DNA of 64,000 nt, taken from assembly GCF_900106535.1 (NCBI RefSeq), contig NZ_FNOH01000020.1, positions 23,535 to 87,534 on the forward strand, read 5' to 3'. Below are positions 15,389 through 25,421 of the stretch, piece by piece. The notes below the pieces were generated by a model. The model did no database searches. It was not told the origin of the DNA and saw only the letters and a list, made by a program, of their open reading frames with translations. The stretch's first letter is position 1. Each line of letters begins with the position of its first letter. A program made the position numbers and the translations under genes. The stretch comes from Myxococcus xanthus (GTDB taxonomy: Bacteria > Myxococcota > Myxococcia > Myxococcales > Myxococcaceae).

Positions 15389-17314
15389 CTGAACCGGTTT
15401 CTCCTCTTCGGATTGTTGCTGCTGTGTGCCCCGGCCTGGGCGGACACGCTCGAGATACTCGGGCCGTCGTCCGCCGTGGCGCCGGATGGATTCCCCGTGG
15501 CGCTCGTCCGCAAGGATTCGGCGGGCCGTCCGGTTCCGATGGGGAAGCCTTCGGTGCAGGCAGACGGCGCGGAGCTGCGAGAGGACACCGCGGAGCCGCC
15601 GCTGCGCACGTTCGTGGTGACGCCGCGTCCGGGCGCGCGTGACGTCGTGGTCCGCGCGAACGTGGATGGACTGGCGGCCCAGGCGCGCTACGTGCTGGGG
15701 CCACCGGCCGCCGAGGTGCGGCTGGCGCTGGAGCCACCCGCACCCGTGAAGGGCAAGGACACGGAAGCGCGGCTCACCGTCCAGTTGGTCCGGCCGGATG
15801 GCACCGCGGATGACAGCGGCGCGCCTCCCGTGGTGAGGGTGAGCGTGGGCCGCGTGGAAGGGCTGGAGCGGACGGGGCCGGGCACGTATCGCGCGCGTTA
15901 CGTCCTGCCGGACACGCGTTACCCCGAAGTGGCCATCCTGGTGGCCTTCTCCGCGTGGCCCAGTCCGCAGTCGGTGCATGGGGCTTACGGGCGCGTGCTC
16001 GTTCCGCTGGCCGCGTCCGTGAATCTGCCGGGAACGACGGAGCCCGACGCGGAGATTGCCATCGACATCGCGGGCCAGACGTTCGGTCCGGCGGTGGCCG
16101 GGCATGACGGTCGCTTCCGGGTGCCCATCATCGTGCCGCCCGGACATCGCATCGGGCAGGGGCGGGTGGTGGACAAGGTGGGCAACGTGCGGCGGATGCC
16201 CATCGACCTGAGGCTGCCGCCCACCGATGGCCTGGCCTGCGTGCTTCAGCCGCAGCGGCTCCCCTCGGACGGCGTGTCCCAGGCCCGGCTGGTCTGCGCG
16301 ACGAGTGATGCCATGGGCCAGCCCGTGGACGACGCGCGCGTTACGACCCAGGTCCGCCACGGCACCTTGCGCGGCCCCACGCGCGCGCCGGGAGGATTGC
16401 TGGAGTGGCGCTACACCGCGCCGCGGAAGTTGGTGAGCGACGAGCGCATCGAGGTTGCGTGGCCTCAGCGAGGGCCCGGCTCGCGCGAGTCTCCGGCGCT
16501 GGAGTTGGTGCAGGGGCCCGTCGCGATGACCCGCCTCGAAGTGGGTGATGCGCTGGTGCACCACGGGGCTCGCACGCGTGTGGAAGTGACGGCGCGGGAT
16601 GCTTTCGACCGTCCCCGGCCGGGTGCGACGGTGGAGTTGAGCGCACTGGTGGGAACCTTCGGTCCGGCGGAGGAGCCACAGCCGGGGACCTTCATCAGCG
16701 CCTGGGCTCCGCCAGCCACGGGGGCAGCGACGGACGTGGACCTGCGTGCTCGCGCATGGGGGCCTTCGGGCCATGAGCCGGCGCGCATCACCGTGTGGCG
16801 GGCCGCAGGCGAGCTGTACGCGGGCGTGTCCGACCTGGCGGGTCTGCCGGTGCCGGGACAGCCGCTGCGTGTGGATGGCCGCGAGGTGACGACGGGCACG
16901 GACGGCACGGTGCGCCTGGGGCCCGCGCGCCCGGGAACGCTGGAGATTTCGCACGGCGTGTGGACGGGCCTGACGCGGACGGTTCACGTGTTGGGTGCGG
17001 ATGGGCCTGTGTTTCCGTTGGAGCGCCCGCTGGTGTCGTCCGCCGCGTCCCAACGCGTGCGACTGGCACCTGAGATTCCGGTGAACGTGCGGCTCAAGGT
17101 GAGCGGGACGCGGGTGACGTACTGGGTGGAGGATGCGAACGGGCAGGTGCTGATGGGGCGCGAGGTGTTCGTCTCGCTCACGGGTGGTCAGCGAGCCGAA
17201 GAGCGGGTGGAGGAGGGGCGCACCTCCTTCACCGTGCGGGCGCCGGGACCGGTGAGTGTCTCCGTCGCGGATGTCGCCACGGGCGTCACGGCGTTGGCGG
17301 AGGTGCGCCCATGA
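15389..17314 (+). CDS. Exported Ig-like (invasin-type) repeat protein
   Basis: 641 residues if read from a CTG at 15389. The only usual start in frame is a TTG at 15413, which would cut the signal peptide to MLLLCAPAWA; from the CTG it reads LNRFLLFGLLLLCAPAWA, a normal signal peptide with a basic N-region. The frame is closed by a stop at 15374, so no other start exists. The mature part is beta-rich with Big/invasin-like repeats, for example VTARDAFDRPRPGATVELSA. No C-terminal anchor is seen. It overlaps the next gene by four bases (ATGA), so the two products are made together and probably work together at the cell surface. Confidence 0.75.
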   Translation: MNRFLLFGLLLLCAPAWADTLEILGPSSAVAPDGFPVALVRKDSAGRPVPMGKPSVQADGAELREDTAEPPLRTFVVTPRPGARDVVVRANVDGLAAQARYVLGPPAAEVRLALEPPAPVKGKDTEARLTVQLVRPDGTADDSGAPPVVRVSVGRVEGLERTGPGTYRARYVLPDTRYPEVAILVAFSAWPSPQSVHGAYGRVLVPLAASVNLPGTTEPDAEIAIDIAGQTFGPAVAGHDGRFRVPIIVPPGHRIGQGRVVDKVGNVRRMPIDLRLPPTDGLACVLQPQRLPSDGVSQARLVCATSDAMGQPVDDARVTTQVRHGTLRGPTRAPGGLLEWRYTAPRKLVSDERIEVAWPQRGPGSRESPALELVQGPVAMTRLEVGDALVHHGARTRVEVTARDAFDRPRPGATVELSALVGTFGPAEEPQPGTFISAWAPPATGAATDVDLRARAWGPSGHEPARITVWRAAGELYAGVSDLAGLPVPGQPLRVDGREVTTGTDGTVRLGPARPGTLEISHGVWTGLTRTVHVLGADGPVFPLERPLVSSAASQRVRLAPEIPVNVRLKVSGTRVTYWVEDANGQVLMGREVFVSLTGGQRAEERVEEGRTSFTVRAPGPVSVSVADVATGVTALAEVRP

Positions 17315-20300
17315 TGCGCATGCTGGCCTGCCTGTTCGCCGCCGCGATGCTGGTGCCGCTGAGCACCTGGGCGCAGGCGCTGTCGCAGGACACTCCATCG
17401 CAGGCCTCCACCATCGCGGGCCGGGTGTGCCAGGACGTGGACGGTGATGGGCTGTGCGGCGCGGATGAGCCGGGCCTGCCCGACGTGCGGTTGGTGCTCA
17501 CCACCGGCCGCGAAGTCCGCACGGACGCGCGGGGCCGCTTCCACATCACCGGCGTCGATGCCCGCGTGCCGGATTCGGTGGGGGGACTGCACCTGCGGCC
17601 AGGGCGTCATCGGCTGAAGGTGGACACGCGCTCGTTGCCGATCTCCAGCCGGGTCAGCCCGGAGGCGGCGACGGTCGAGGTCCCCTGGGGCGCCGTCGTC
17701 CTCCAGGACTTCGCCGTGCGCAGCGTCACGGTGGAGGCCGCGCCCGTGCGGCTCTCCTTTGCCAAGGCACCGCCCATGGCGGAAGTCGCGCCAGGGCAGG
17801 GCGTCGTGCGCTTCCGTGTCGCAGGACAGGCCTCCGCGGGCGACGCCGTCACCGTGTCGGGTGTGGCAGCCCAGGTGGACGAGAAGGGCGCATGGCAGGC
17901 GCAGGTGCCGCTCGTCGAGGGAGAGAACCCACTGTCCATCACCGCCACGGGGGCCCAGGGCACGGTGCGCCTGTACCGCCAGCGCGTGGACGTGGTCCCG
18001 CGTGACGGCGGTTGGTTGGTGGCCCCCAGGCCGATGCTGCCCCTCGCCACGCTCCAGTTGCCCGCGGGCAGTGACGCGCCCGCGGCCAGTGGCGCCTCCC
18101 GCGTGCAGGTCGAGGCGCCCTTGGGGACGCGCATCCGCACGCCCGAGGGCGAAGTCGTGGTGGGGCCCGAAGGCCGTGCGGATGTCCTGGTGGTGTTGTC
18201 CCCGGGGCGCAACCAGGTGCCCGTGCGGCTGTCGCCGCCGGATGCTCCGCCTCGTGACGAGACGCTGGAGATTGCCGCCGCGGTACGTCCCTTCGCCGTG
18301 GGCCTGCTGGACCTGGAGGCCACCTATGCGCCGCGAAATGGCGACGTGCAGCTGCGGGGACGCGGCTCTGCTCACGCGGAGCTCCGGCTGGGCGCGGTGG
18401 ACCTGGTGGGCGAGCTGGACCTGCGCGACACGGATGGTCGCACGCTGAACGGTGCCAGCCTGCCAGACTGGCTCCGCCCGCGCATGCCGGAGCGCTTCGA
18501 CCGCGCCGCCGACCCGGACCTCGCGCCCGCGGAGTGGGGGGACGACTCGGTGTCACTGACGCCCAATGCCTCGGAGGCACGTCTTCGGTTTGAGGCGCGC
18601 CACGCGGAGCACGGCCGCGCGGGCCTGGGCACCTACCGCGCGCAGCTTCACGACCGTGAAGTGGGCCGTTATCACCGTCCGCTCTTCGGCCCCTACGCGG
18701 AGGTTCATGCCGGCGAGGAGGCGACGCGCGTGGGCGTGAAGGCGTTTGGCGGGAGCCTGACGGACCCGGTGCGGCAGGTGTCCGCGGTGCCCGCGCACGA
18801 GGAGCTGCGCGCCACGGGCGGAAGCCTCTACTACCTGGGCGCGGCCTCGGTGGCGGAGGGCTCCGAGTTGGTGCGCGTGGAGCTGCGGGACGGCGTCACC
18901 GGTCTGCCGCTGGGCGAGCGGCACCTCATTCGCGGCATCGACTACGACATCGACTACTTCGCCGGCCGCATCCTCCTGGCGCGTCCGCTCTCCTTCCTCG
19001 CGGGCGAAGCCTGGCTGCGGACCAGCGCGCCCACGGAGTCACCCGAGCCGGTGCTGGTGGTGGACTACGCCGCGCTGCGCATCGCGGACGCGGGCGACAC
19101 GGCGGGCGGTGAGGTGTGGGGCGAGTGGCGCGGCTCGCGGCTGGGACTCGGCGCGGTACGCGAGGGCCGGGAGGGACGGCCGTACACGCTCTACACGGGA
19201 CGCGCGAGCACGGCGCTCGGTGGTTACCGCATGGCGGCGGAAGTCGCGTCCAGCCGTGGCACCGCCGTGGATGCTTCCTTCTTCGGCGTCTCGGATGACG
19301 GTGGCCTCAGCTTCATCCGCCCCCGGCCGGACATGGGCACCGGCGCGGAGGCCGTGAGTCTCCAGCTGTCAGGTCCCGGGCTTCATGGCGAGGGCTCGGT
19401 GGACGCGGCGTTCCGCCTGCGCGGGCGGGGTTTCTCCGATGGCGCACACACCGACGCTGCGCGCTTCCGGCAGTCGTCAATCCGTGTGAGCCAGCCGCTG
19501 GGCCGGCTCCGGTTGACGTTGCTGGCGGACGAGCGGAGCTCGGCCGATCCGCGTGAGCCATTCATGGACAGCCCGTTCTCCGCTCGCGTCCTGGCCGCGG
19601 GTGTGGGTTGGGAAGAGGCACGGTGGGGCGTGCGTGCGGAGGTCCGTGACTCGCGGCTGAACGCGGCGCGGGTGGCAGGAGTGGGGCCCACGCTCTTCGG
19701 TGGTCGCACCTCCGCGGGCGTGGCGGGCTCGCTGCGGGTGTTCGAGCGGCTTCAGCTTCGCGCAGCGCACCGGCAGGCCCTGGCCCTGCATGGCGAAGGG
19801 CCCGGGCGCTTCGATGACACCTTCACGTCCGCGGGCGTGGATGTCGAGGTGGACCGGACCACGCGCGCTGGGGTGTTCGGAGGCTGGGGACCGGAGCTGG
19901 GCCCCCGGGCGTGGGCCAACGTTGAGTCGCGGCGGGGGCAGGACGTGTTCTACGGCGGTTACTCCGTCGACGTGGACGGCCCTGACTTCGGCGCGGGACG
20001 GACGCTGACGGGTGCCCGCACGGAGCTGCCGGAGAGTGGCACCGCGCTCTTCGTGGAGGATGTGGGCTCGCACGACGCGACGGCCGTGCGGCTGGCTCGC
20101 GCCGTGGGCTTCCAGCAGCAGGTGACGGGCGGTTTCAGCGTGGGCGCGCGCTACGAGCGCGGCGTGCGCAGCCTGTTGGACGTGGACAGCCCGCTGCGGC
20201 GCGAGGCGGGCGGTGTCTTCGGGCAGCTCGTCCTGGCGCGCTTGCGGCTGGACGGGCGTGTGGAGCTTCGCCGGGAGGAGGGCACGCCGGAGCGAGGCGC

Positions 20301-20907
20301 GGCCACGGCGGTGGACCGTCTGCAAGCGGTGGTGGCACTGGCCGCGCAGGCGCAGTTGCTGGAGGACGTGACGGCCTCCGGGCGGGTGGACTTCGCGCGC
20401 ACCGTCAACGCGGACGTGCTGGAGACGCGGCTGGTGGAAGGCTACGCGGCGGTGGCGTGGCGGCCGGGGCCCTGGCTGGTGGTGGCGCGTTACGGCATCA
20501 CCCGCGAGCTGTTGCCCGGCGTCCGGTCCGCCTTCGGAGACCGGGCCTTACAGACCCTCTCTCTCTTGCCAGCGGTGCGCCTGGGCGACCGGCTCTCCGT
20601 GGCGGCGGGCCTGCATGCGGGGCACACCCGGGCGGAGGACTCGGGGCGTTGGGTGTGGACGGGCACCCTCCGTCCCGCGGTGCGAATCGTGGGCGGTCTG
20701 GAGCTGGGGGCAGAGCTGGCACGGCGAACGGCGTCTCCCGAGGGCGAGCGGCTGACCGCGCTCCGTGCGGAAGTCGCCTATCGGGTCGATGAGCGGCTGC
20801 GCTTGGCCACCGGGTACACACTCCTGGGCTTCAGCGGCTTGGGTTTGTCCCCCGACTCGTCGGACAATCAGGACCGGCTCTACCTGCGAGCCGAAGTGGC
20901 CTACTAG
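17311..20907 (+). CDS. Large SdrD-like and outer-membrane beta-barrel protein
   Basis: 1,198 residues with a signal peptide (cleaved near STWAQA). Residues about 32-75 form a SdrD/Cna-B-like repeat with a Ca2+-type loop, DVDGDGLCGADEPGLPDV. Ig-like segments follow to about 330. The central motif LIRGIDYDIDYFAGRILLARP (shortened: GIDYDIDYFAGRI) is typical of large bacterial surface proteins that precede a barrel. Residues about 610-1198 are amphipathic strands that end in VAY, consistent with an outer-membrane beta-barrel. It is probably the membrane base of the surface assembly encoded by this operon; transport or adhesion function is unknown. Start overlaps the preceding gene's stop. Confidence 0.75.
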   Translation: MMRMLACLFAAAMLVPLSTWAQALSQDTPSQASTIAGRVCQDVDGDGLCGADEPGLPDVRLVLTTGREVRTDARGRFHITGVDARVPDSVGGLHLRPGRHRLKVDTRSLPISSRVSPEAATVEVPWGAVVLQDFAVRSVTVEAAPVRLSFAKAPPMAEVAPGQGVVRFRVAGQASAGDAVTVSGVAAQVDEKGAWQAQVPLVEGENPLSITATGAQGTVRLYRQRVDVVPRDGGWLVAPRPMLPLATLQLPAGSDAPAASGASRVQVEAPLGTRIRTPEGEVVVGPEGRADVLVVLSPGRNQVPVRLSPPDAPPRDETLEIAAAVRPFAVGLLDLEATYAPRNGDVQLRGRGSAHAELRLGAVDLVGELDLRDTDGRTLNGASLPDWLRPRMPERFDRAADPDLAPAEWGDDSVSLTPNASEARLRFEARHAEHGRAGLGTYRAQLHDREVGRYHRPLFGPYAEVHAGEEATRVGVKAFGGSLTDPVRQVSAVPAHEELRATGGSLYYLGAASVAEGSELVRVELRDGVTGLPLGERHLIRGIDYDIDYFAGRILLARPLSFLAGEAWLRTSAPTESPEPVLVVDYAALRIADAGDTAGGEVWGEWRGSRLGLGAVREGREGRPYTLYTGRASTALGGYRMAAEVASSRGTAVDASFFGVSDDGGLSFIRPRPDMGTGAEAVSLQLSGPGLHGEGSVDAAFRLRGRGFSDGAHTDAARFRQSSIRVSQPLGRLRLTLLADERSSADPREPFMDSPFSARVLAAGVGWEEARWGVRAEVRDSRLNAARVAGVGPTLFGGRTSAGVAGSLRVFERLQLRAAHRQALALHGEGPGRFDDTFTSAGVDVEVDRTTRAGVFGGWGPELGPRAWANVESRRGQDVFYGGYSVDVDGPDFGAGRTLTGARTELPESGTALFVEDVGSHDATAVRLARAVGFQQQVTGGFSVGARYERGVRSLLDVDSPLRREAGGVFGQLVLARLRLDGRVELRREEGTPERGAATAVDRLQAVVALAAQAQLLEDVTASGRVDFARTVNADVLETRLVEGYAAVAWRPGPWLVVARYGITRELLPGVRSAFGDRALQTLSLLPAVRLGDRLSVAAGLHAGHTRAEDSGRWVWTGTLRPAVRIVGGLELGAELARRTASPEGERLTALRAEVAYRVDERLRLATGYTLLGFSGLGLSPDSSDNQDRLYLRAEVAY

Positions 20908-20916
20908 GAGCAATCC

Positions 20917-23900
20917 GTGCGTCCCCTCGTCATCATCAGCCTCTGCCTGGGTGTTGCCACTGCGGCACGCGCCGACTGGGACGTGGATGAGGTGCCGGGC
21001 ATCGCCCGCAGTGTGGACGTCTTCGCTCCGGGCAGCTACTCGGTGAGCACCTCGACGCAGACGGAGCTGTTCGAGAACGGCATCCAGTCCGCCGTCTTCC
21101 TGCACAGCGACGTCTTCGGCACGTTCTTGTCTCCGATGGGCTGCTTCGCCGTCGTCGTGCGCCCGGGTGACGTCATCAGTCACCAGAACTGCCGTGCGGC
21201 TGGAAACATCATCCCCCCGGACCCGGTGAACACCGTGGTGGGTATCCGGCGGGTGAAGCACACCCCGTCTGGTACGGGCTATGCCGCGGTGGCCCTCTCT
21301 GACGGTGGACTCTCACTGCTGACGGCGTCAGCGGGGCTCGCAGGCCCCACGCCCTGGACGTTGCTGAGCGCCGGCGCGGGCCTCCTGTCCTCCACGGACG
21401 TGCTAGGCGTGGTGGAGACTTCGGATGGCGCGCCCCATGCGCTCTTCAGTGTCACCGGTGTCACCCGGACGGAGTTCCTCTGGTACACGCGGGACAGGCG
21501 TCAGGCGCAGATGGTCGTGCCGTCGCACCTGACCAGCGAGGCTCCGCTCACGGTGGACCTCTTCGCCGGAAGCGGACCGCATCCCATCGCGTTGTTCGGC
21601 AATTCGGACGGCCTGTTCCGCGGACAGTTGGACCCGGCCGGGACGACCTTCTCCGCCGTGATGTTGCCCGACGGCATGAGCGACGTCCGCATCACCTCGG
21701 TGGACGTGAACACGGGCAACGGCAGCGTCCATGGCGAAGGCTTTGGCCTCGCGGTGGGCGTGGATCCCAGCGGGGAGCCCGTGGTGCTGGGGGCCGTGCC
21801 CGCGAGCAGCGCGGACAACGCGGGGACTCAGTGGCGGGTCCACCCGGTCTTCGAGGGCTCGGCGCTTCCGGGCGCTTCGCAGGCGACGCCGCTCGAGGTG
21901 TCGTGCATCGGCTCCTCGTTCTGCCTGTTCATCCTGGACCAGCCGAGCTTCAACGTCGTGACGTACGTCAACGCCAACGCCCCCGTGCTGGACGTGGGGC
22001 CCTCGCCCATCGTGGTGAACGAAACGGGGACGGCGACGGCTCGGTTCTCCGCCACCGACGCCGACTCCGATGCGGTGCGCGTGTCGGTGGATGCATCGTC
22101 AACGCCGGGCGCCGACCTGGTTGGCGTCAACATCGTGGAGCACCCCGACCAGCTCGACGTGACGCTCGTTCCGCAGCGGCCCGTCTGCAAGGACGAAGAG
22201 GGGCTCCTGCGGGTCTACGCCTCGGACGGGCTCGCGTCCCACGACGTGCAGGCCACGGTGGCCTACCGGGTGGTGAACACCAAAGGGCCCGCGCAGCCCA
22301 CGGTGTTGCCCTCACGGGAGTCGACCACCGCGTCGGGCGCGTCGCGGGTGTTCACCGCGCAGCCGGCGAGCGAGGCCTGTCCGGCGGTGCGCTACGTCTG
22401 GTCTCCCGTCTCAGGACAGTCGGGCGCACCGCTGCTCTCCACCGATGGCGGCGCCCAGGCGACCTTCACGCCGCCGGAGGTGCTGTGCCAGGAGTCGGGT
22501 ACCAGCTACGCGTACGAGGTCCGTGGCGTGGATGAAGGCGGCCTGACGTCCAGCGCCGCCGCCATCTTCACCGTGGACGTCGCGCCCTGGGGCCGGCCGC
22601 TGGTTCCCTTCGCCTCGGGCTCGGAGCGGACGCTCACGTCGGGCCCAGGGGCCAGCGTGGACGTGGTCCCCGATGCGCTGCACACCTGCGAGGGGACGTC
22701 CGGATTGCCGACCGTGGACACGGAGTGGCGGCTGAGCGCTTCCGGTTCGGGCATTCCCGACGGTGTCACCGTGAGGACCGCGGACGGAACGGCCGTCACG
22801 TTGCACTCGCCGGTGTCGAGCGAGCGCCTGCGCGTCGAGGCCGCGGAGTGCGCGTACGGGACGCTGGCCCTCACCGCCAGGAATCGCATTCCCGTTACCG
22901 GCGGTGGCACGCAGGACAGCGCTGACGCCGAGCTCCGCGTTCGGGTGGAGCCTTCCCTGGAGGACGTGGCCACGGGCAGCCTGGAGCTGGGCGTGGTGCC
23001 GTCGGGCGAAGGGGACGTGGACATCGCCCTGGACACGTCGCTGAACTGCGTGGACGCGCGCACGCTGAAGGCGCGGATGTTCCTGGAGACCCTGGGCGGC
23101 GAGGCGTTGGACTCGGCGGTGGTGCCGGTACCCGGGACGTGGCGCCCCGCGCTCCCGCGCTCCTGCACCCTCGAGTCCTACCGCGTGCGCGGCGAGCTCT
23201 TCGACGACAGTGAGGGGCCGGTGCGAGAGGGCGGCCGTGCTCAGACGGAGATTCCCAACCAGCCCCTGCCGGCGCGGCTGGGAGCGCTCGAAGCCGGGGC
23301 GCTGGTGGCACGCTGTGGCGAAGGCGCGAGCGCCACGCTGACGCAGACGATTCCGGCCAATGCCTGCGGCGAAGTGGCCATCTCCTGGTCCCAGGTGGCG
23401 GGGCCCGCGCTGTCAGAAGTCTCCCTGGCGGGCCCGAGCGTCACGGTGAGCACGCAAGAGACAGGGCTGGAGGCGTTGGTGGGCCAGTCCATCACCCTGC
23501 GCGTCCTCGCCGACGCGGGCGGCAGCAACACCGCGACCACGGATTACGTGCTGCCGATTACCTCCGAGCGCTTCGTGGACGTGCGTCACGCGATGGAGTC
23601 GCCCACGGCTTCGGAGAAGGGGCTGGTGGGCGTGGTGGTGGAGCTGCGCAACACCTCCGAGTGCGAGGTCGGCGGCCTCCACTACCTGGAGAACGTGGAC
23701 GGGCTGGAGTGGGTGCCCGGCAGCGTGAAGCTGGACGGCGTCGCGGTGGAGGCGCGGGCGGTGGACGGTGGCTTCCGGGTGGAGGACATCCGGCTGCCCG
23801 CGCAGAGCACGCAGATGCTGACGTACGTGGGCCGCTCGCCGCTGCTGTCCACGCCGCGGCTGGGCGGGGAGATGACCCTCAACGGCGTGCCCGTTTCGGG

Positions 23901-24012
23901 GGATGCCGCGGTGCCGCCTCCGACGTCGGGATGCGGCTGCTCGGGAGGGGGTTCGGGCGCGGCCGTCTTCGGGCTGGCGGCGCTGGCGCGGGTGCTGCGC
24001 CGCCGGAAGTAG
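20917..24012 (+). CDS. Exported surface protein with MYXO-CTERM anchor
   Basis: 1,031 residues from a GTG ten bases after the barrel gene. The signal peptide ends in AARADWD. The mature part contains beta-rich, Ig/cadherin-like modules (for example VDVGPSPIVVNETGTATARF, and paired Cys residues). The C-terminus reads GCGCSGGGSGAAVFGLAAL followed by RVLRRRK, a classical MYXO-CTERM signal: Cys-rich motif, hydrophobic helix, Arg-rich tail. The family is known to be sorted to the cell surface in myxobacteria with lipid attachment at the Cys. It is the last gene of the riboswitch locus and converges on the next gene with an 8-base gap. Confidence 0.85.
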   Translation: MRPLVIISLCLGVATAARADWDVDEVPGIARSVDVFAPGSYSVSTSTQTELFENGIQSAVFLHSDVFGTFLSPMGCFAVVVRPGDVISHQNCRAAGNIIPPDPVNTVVGIRRVKHTPSGTGYAAVALSDGGLSLLTASAGLAGPTPWTLLSAGAGLLSSTDVLGVVETSDGAPHALFSVTGVTRTEFLWYTRDRRQAQMVVPSHLTSEAPLTVDLFAGSGPHPIALFGNSDGLFRGQLDPAGTTFSAVMLPDGMSDVRITSVDVNTGNGSVHGEGFGLAVGVDPSGEPVVLGAVPASSADNAGTQWRVHPVFEGSALPGASQATPLEVSCIGSSFCLFILDQPSFNVVTYVNANAPVLDVGPSPIVVNETGTATARFSATDADSDAVRVSVDASSTPGADLVGVNIVEHPDQLDVTLVPQRPVCKDEEGLLRVYASDGLASHDVQATVAYRVVNTKGPAQPTVLPSRESTTASGASRVFTAQPASEACPAVRYVWSPVSGQSGAPLLSTDGGAQATFTPPEVLCQESGTSYAYEVRGVDEGGLTSSAAAIFTVDVAPWGRPLVPFASGSERTLTSGPGASVDVVPDALHTCEGTSGLPTVDTEWRLSASGSGIPDGVTVRTADGTAVTLHSPVSSERLRVEAAECAYGTLALTARNRIPVTGGGTQDSADAELRVRVEPSLEDVATGSLELGVVPSGEGDVDIALDTSLNCVDARTLKARMFLETLGGEALDSAVVPVPGTWRPALPRSCTLESYRVRGELFDDSEGPVREGGRAQTEIPNQPLPARLGALEAGALVARCGEGASATLTQTIPANACGEVAISWSQVAGPALSEVSLAGPSVTVSTQETGLEALVGQSITLRVLADAGGSNTATTDYVLPITSERFVDVRHAMESPTASEKGLVGVVVELRNTSECEVGGLHYLENVDGLEWVPGSVKLDGVAVEARAVDGGFRVEDIRLPAQSTQMLTYVGRSPLLSTPRLGGEMTLNGVPVSGDAAVPPPTSGCGCSGGGSGAAVFGLAALARVLRRRK

Positions 24013-24020
24013 GGCGGCGC

Positions 24021-25394
24021 TTACAGCCCGAAGCTGATGCGGTGACGGCGGCTCGGCGTGTCGGGCCGCTCCTCCAGTACACCGAGGAGCTCCAGTCCCC
24101 GCAGCGTGGCCAGCGTCTGCCGCTCCGGCAGGTCGGTGAGGGCGAGCAGGTCCTCCACCGTCTTGCTGCCGTCCGCATACGCCAGCACCAGGGCCTGGGC
24201 CCCCTCGAGCTTCAGCTCGTGCAGGCCGTAGGGCGCATCGGCGGTGGGGAACAGCCGGCGCGAGCGCGGCATGTGCCGACGCAGCGTCACCAGCGTCTCC
24301 GTCTTCGCCACGCCCTCCAGCACCAGGTCACCGGGGAAGACGGACAGCTTCACCAGGTCCGTGCGGCGGGGGCGCATGGCACTGAAGCCGTAGCCGCCTT
24401 CCTTCCACGTGAAGGTGGACCAGATGATCTCCTTCACCTGCTCCACCAGCAGTTGCTCTCGCTGGGCCGCGTCCATCAGGCCCATGCGCAGCATGGCCTC
24501 GCCGGTGCGCAGTCCGCGCTCTTTCGCGAAGGCGGCGACCTCGGCGAGCCGGGCCTCGGGCAGCACGCCCTGGCGGACGCAGAATCGGCCGAAGCGCTCG
24601 GCGGCGAGGTTGGACGCGGCGTACACGACGCGGCCGGACTCGAAGTAGACGACCTTGAGCACCTGGCCCTGCTGAAGCTTCAGCTCGCCGTGGTGGCGGG
24701 CTTCGTAATAGGCGTTGAGCAGCCGCGCGACGGTGGCGTCCTCCAGGACGCCGCCCAGGGACCAGTCGGGCAGCGCGCGCTTGGGCGGCGGCGGAGTCGA
24801 AGGCGCGGTGCTTTCGCTCCAGACCTGCTCGCGCCTGCCGAAGGGCAGGGGGAGGGCGTGCTCCGTGTCCGCGGGCTCTGGCAACGGGTCGGTACTGGGG
24901 ACGACCTGCAGGGGCTCGGCGGCGTCGCTGGGCTCAGGGGGGAACTCTTCCAGCACGATGAGGTCCTCGGTATCGAGCAGCTCGTCCAGCAGCACGCTCT
25001 CCGCGATGGGCGGGGGAGCGCGGGGTTGAGGTGCAACGCCACCGGCCTGCTCCAGGGCCTCCATGACGGTGATGAGCTCGAACGGCTTCTCGAAGAAGCT
25101 CCGGGCGCCGTGGACCTGCACGGCCTCCTGGGCGAAACGGTCCCCTTTGTACACACCACTGACGGCGATGGCGGGGATGCCATGGGCACGCAGCGCGGCC
25201 AGCACCTCGCTGCCCCGGATGTCCGGGAGCAGCAGGTCCACCAGGGCCGCGTCCCAGTGTTGTCCGGGGCCGAGTGACTCCAGCGCGGCCTCGCCGGTGG
25301 CCGCGGCTTTCGCGTCGTGTCCCCGGCTTTGCGCCAGGGCGACGATGAGGGAGGCCAGCTCGTGGTTGTCTTCGACGATGAGCAGTCGCGCCAT
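24021..25394 (-). CDS. Response regulator with PATAN (DUF4388) domain
   Basis: 457 residues from the ATG at 25394; the frame continues upstream but the receiver motif begins exactly here (MARLLIVEDN). A receiver domain (1-120) has acceptor Asp53 and Lys in FFEKPF. A proline-rich linker leads to a DUF4388/PATAN domain (about 235-400), seen as GVLEDATVARLLNAYYEARHHGELKL, and a further winged-helix-like C-terminal part. Such proteins are abundant in myxobacteria and regulate motility or gene output through protein contacts. It is divergent from a VOC protein gene with a 27-bp gap, so their promoters overlap. Confidence 0.85.
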   Translation of the reverse strand: MARLLIVEDNHELASLIVALAQSRGHDAKAAATGEAALESLGPGQHWDAALVDLLLPDIRGSEVLAALRAHGIPAIAVSGVYKGDRFAQEAVQVHGARSFFEKPFELITVMEALEQAGGVAPQPRAPPPIAESVLLDELLDTEDLIVLEEFPPEPSDAAEPLQVVPSTDPLPEPADTEHALPLPFGRREQVWSESTAPSTPPPPKRALPDWSLGGVLEDATVARLLNAYYEARHHGELKLQQGQVLKVVYFESGRVVYAASNLAAERFGRFCVRQGVLPEARLAEVAAFAKERGLRTGEAMLRMGLMDAAQREQLLVEQVKEIIWSTFTWKEGGYGFSAMRPRRTDLVKLSVFPGDLVLEGVAKTETLVTLRRHMPRSRRLFPTADAPYGLHELKLEGAQALVLAYADGSKTVEDLLALTDLPERQTLATLRGLELLGVLEERPDTPSRRHRISFGL

Positions 25395-25421
25395 GGGCGC
25401 GCAGACCATAGCATCCGCGTC

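Noticed and set aside
23661..25277. 538-codon open frame on the plus strand
   Set aside because: It overlaps the MYXO-CTERM gene end and is antisense to the PATAN regulator; both have clear domains.
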